Part shown: in pieces, positions 13,580 to 14,900 of the stretch | Position numbering within the stretch: position 1 is the stretch's first letter | Layout of the letters: each line of letters begins with the position of its first letter | Origin: Bacillota bacterium | Lineage (GTDB): Bacteria; Bacillota; UBA4882; UBA8346 | Length of the DNA: 14,900 bases | Reading direction: 5' to 3' | Assembly: GCA_023435565.1 (NCBI GenBank) | Contig: JAEYRN010000067.1 | Coordinates: 1 to 14,900 of the forward strand | Program-made: the position numbers and the translations under genes | Notes under the pieces: model-generated | What the model saw: the letters and a program-made list of their open reading frames with translations, nothing else | Database searches by the model: none | Told to the model about the DNA's origin: nothing

Positions 13580-14104
13580 TTAAATCTTTTCAACTTGATG
13601 ATAGTCCAGTTCGACCGGAGTTTCTCGTCCAAACATCGAAACTCTGACTCTTATCTTTCCTTTTTCCGGACTGATTTCCTCAATAATTCCTGAGAAATTT
13701 TCAAAAGGTCCCCGAATTACTTTAATTGTTTCTCCCAATTCAAAATCAATCTTAGTACGGGGTTCGTCAATTCCCATCTGATGTAATATTAGCTTGGTTT
13801 CTTTCTCTTGTAACGGCAACGGCTTAGAGCCGGAACCGACAAATCCGGTTACTCCCGGTGTGTTTCTGACCACATACCAAGAATCATCGGTTAAAATCAT
13901 TTCCACAATCACATAACCAGGATAGATTTTCTTTTTAGTAATCTTCCGCTTTCCGTCTTTAATTTCCAACTCTTCCTCGGTAGGAACTAAAATGCGAAAG
14001 ATTTTGTCCTCCATCGCCATGGATTCCACGCGACGTTCAAGGTTTGCTTTTACTTTATTCTCATATCCCGAATAGGTATGAATGACATACCAATTCTTTT
14101 CCAT
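13580..14104 (-). CDS. nusG: Transcription termination/antitermination factor NusG
   Basis: NusG binds the clamp of RNA polymerase and affects pausing, termination and coupling to the ribosome. The 174-residue product has the NGN domain (WYVIHTYSGYENKV at 5-18, YPGYVIVEM at 61-69, VVRNTPGVTGFVG at 78-90) and a C-terminal KOW domain (about 121-174) with VIRGPFENFSGIIEEI. Length is normal for Firmicutes and there is no inserted domain. The start is ATG at 14102-14104, behind GAGGAG with a 6-base spacer. It is 13 bases after secE and 61 before rplK, in the conserved secE-nusG-rplK order, so it is co-transcribed with both. Confidence 0.98.
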   Translation of the reverse strand: MEKNWYVIHTYSGYENKVKANLERRVESMAMEDKIFRILVPTEEELEIKDGKRKITKKKIYPGYVIVEMILTDDSWYVVRNTPGVTGFVGSGSKPLPLQEKETKLILHQMGIDEPRTKIDFELGETIKVIRGPFENFSGIIEEISPEKGKIRVRVSMFGRETPVELDYHQVEKI

Positions 14105-14117
14105 ACGCTTCTCCTCG

Positions 14118-14342
14118 CTACCGGTAAAATCCCATTGACTTAAAGATAAAAGTCAAGCCAACATCCCAAACCCAAATAATAAAGGCTACTATGAAAACAG
14201 TCGCAATAACAACTATAGTATAAGTAGTAAGCTCTTTACGGTTGGGCCAATTGACTTTTTTTAATTCAGCAGTCACATTACGAATAAAACGTTGTAAACC
14301 GCCTGTCGGCGATTCTTTCTTAATTGTCTTGGCGGATTGCAT
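14118..14342 (-). CDS. secE: Preprotein translocase subunit SecE
   Basis: SecE clamps the SecY channel in the inner membrane and is required for protein export. The 74-residue product is the short single-span form: a charged cytoplasmic N-terminus, the amphipathic LQRFIRNVTAELKKVNWPNR (about 16-35) with the family's conserved KKV-W-P-R signature, and one membrane span at about 41-60 (YTIVVIATVFIVAFIIWVWD). The start is ATG at 14340-14342 after GGGATGAG, a weaker binding site than its neighbours have. It lies 36 bases after rpmG and just before nusG, its normal partners. Confidence 0.96.
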   Translation of the reverse strand: MQSAKTIKKESPTGGLQRFIRNVTAELKKVNWPNRKELTTYTIVVIATVFIVAFIIWVWDVGLTFIFKSMGFYR

Positions 14343-14378
14343 ATTTAACTCATCCCTTCATTAGGGTATGTTTGGAAT

Positions 14379-14528
14379 TTATCTAGTTTCTTTATGGGTT
14401 GTTTCTTTACGGCAGAACTTGCAATACTTCATGATTTCAAGACGTTCAGGGTTGTTTTTTTTGTTTTTATTGGTACGGTAATTACGATTCTTACAATCAG
14501 AGCAAGCCAAAGTAATTCCTTCGCGCAT
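14379..14528 (-). CDS. rpmG: 50S ribosomal protein L33, zinc-binding type
   Basis: L33 is a small large-subunit protein near the E site. This 49-residue gene reads MREGITLACSDCKNRNYRTN and continues to RLEIMKYCKFCRKETTHKETR. The cysteines C9, C12, C36 and C39 form two CxxC pairs, so this is the zinc-ribbon version; many bacteria also carry a cysteine-free copy elsewhere for zinc shortage, which cannot be checked here. The start is ATG at 14526-14528 behind a GAGGGGGTG site. It is the first gene after the promoter near 14660 and is followed by secE after 36 bases, a common Firmicutes order. Confidence 0.96.
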   Translation of the reverse strand: MREGITLACSDCKNRNYRTNKNKKNNPERLEIMKYCKFCRKETTHKETR

Positions 14529-14610
14529 GGCTGGCACCCCCTCATTCAATGCTATATATGATAAAATTTAAAAGCCTAATCTATGTTTATTAAACCAGCT
14601 AAAAAAGGCG

Positions 14611-14633
14611 AAAAAAATAAGATCCGTCGGATC
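14611..14633 (-). promoter_or_regulatory. Small hairpin and T-tract at the 5' end of the rpmG leader
   Basis: On the minus strand GATCC-GAC-GGATC forms a 5-bp stem with a 3-base loop, followed by TTATTTTTTT. The predicted transcript start is only about 8 bases upstream, so it is a poor fit for a normal terminator of that transcript. It could stop read-through from tuf, or cause early pausing. Confidence 0.4.
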
Positions 14634-14647
14634 ACAGTCACTAATCA

Positions 14648-14676
14648 AATTTACCACATTAACCCCGGTCTGTCAA
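14648..14676 (-). promoter_or_regulatory. Promoter of the rpmG-secE-nusG-rplKA unit
   Basis: On the minus strand: a perfect -35 TTGACA (14676-14671), a 17-base spacer, and -10 TAAATT (14653-14648) with a TG extension (TGG-TAAATT). The start is expected near 14641, about 110 bases before the rpmG ATG. The -35 is 19 bases past the tuf terminator stem. Confidence 0.7.
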
Positions 14677-14695
14677 GTAAAAATTAGAAACATAA

Positions 14696-14727
14696 TAGTA
14701 CGGAACAGACGCATCTGTTCCGTACTA
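14696..14727 (-). terminator. Terminator hairpin after tuf
   Basis: TAGTACGGAACAGA and its exact complement form a perfect 14-bp stem with a 4-base loop, 24 bases after the tuf stop codon. On the minus strand it is followed by TTATGTTTCTAATTTTT, an interrupted T-tract, and on the plus strand by an AT-rich stretch. The stem is strong enough to be the end of the tuf transcript despite the imperfect tract. Confidence 0.75.
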
Positions 14728-14751
14728 ATTTATTATTAAATGTTTATAAAA

Positions 14752-14900
14752 TCATTCAATAACTTTAGTAACGACACCGGCGCCAACGGTACGTCCGCCT
14801 TCACGAATAGCGAACCGCAAGCCTTCTTCCATCGCAATCGGGGTGATCAATTCAATCGTCATTTTGACGTTGTCACCAGGCATGATCATTTCAGTACCCG
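14752..14900 (-). CDS. tuf: Elongation factor Tu, C-terminal fragment (cut by window edge)
   Basis: The last 48 or so codons of an EF-Tu gene, running in from beyond the window and ending at TGA (14752-14754). The visible end contains MPGDNVKMTIELITPIAMEE, then RFAIREGGRTVGAGVVTKVIE, which is the conserved end of domain III, with the RFAIREGGRTVGAGVV stretch where elfamycin-resistance changes occur in other bacteria. It is a different copy from the one starting at base 126, since both run the same way and lie 14.6 kb apart. The fragments do not overlap in the protein, so their identity cannot be compared here. Confidence 0.97.
   Translation of the reverse strand, partial: GTEMIMPGDNVKMTIELITPIAMEEGLRFAIREGGRTVGAGVVTKVIE

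Noticed and set aside
14529..14751. Possible tRNA gene between tuf and rpmG
   Set aside because: A tRNA is sometimes found near this position, but no cloverleaf or TTCGA arm is visible; the inverted repeat is a plain terminator stem.
1..14900. Mobile element, CRISPR array, defence or toxin system
   Set aside because: All sequence is accounted for by conserved ribosomal, polymerase and elongation genes and short gaps; no transposase, integrase, repeat array or atypical composition was seen.

Overview
This window is a conserved bacterial housekeeping block. It holds the end of one EF-Tu gene, then rpmG, secE, nusG, rplK, rplA, rplJ, rplL, rpoB, rpoC, an L7Ae-family gene, rpsL, rpsG, fusA and the start of a second EF-Tu gene. 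Every gene is on the minus strand, so transcription runs from base 14900 towards base 1. The gene order (including the small L7Ae-like gene between rpoC and rpsL), AAGGAGG-type ribosome binding sites, frequent TTG starts, a long RpoB without the large proteobacterial inserts, and moderately low GC suggest a member of the Firmicutes, most likely a Clostridia of the Peptococcaceae/Desulfitobacterium type. The genus cannot be fixed from this window.

Layout in the direction of transcription. Bases 14900-14752 encode the C-terminus of one tuf, followed by a strong hairpin terminator. A new promoter near 14660 then starts rpmG-secE-nusG-rplK-rplA. rplK and rplA are each preceded by an RNA motif that resembles the 23S rRNA binding site of protein L1. 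A 262-base gap before rplJ-rplL holds an L10 leader with its attenuator. A 12-bp terminator follows rplL, and its T-tract abuts a consensus promoter for rpoB-rpoC, which have a leader of about 300 bases. After rpoC another good promoter serves the L7Ae-like gene and probably rpsL-rpsG-fusA-tuf. A 164-base leader before rpsL holds competing inverted repeats.

The genes work together in gene expression: the RNA polymerase core (RpoB, RpoC), its elongation factor NusG, the ribosomal stalk and its base (L11, L10, L7/L12), L1, L33, S12, S7, the translocation GTPases EF-G and EF-Tu that act at that stalk, and SecE of the protein export channel.

No mobile element, CRISPR array, tRNA, rRNA or foreign cassette is visible, and I see no evidence for a new multi-gene system. 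What deserves a second look lies in the non-coding RNA leaders: two L1-type sites, the rpsL leader, the rpoB leader and the compact terminator-promoter junctions. The run of non-AUG starts also matters, because it shifts the true N-termini of five genes inward from the longest open frames.
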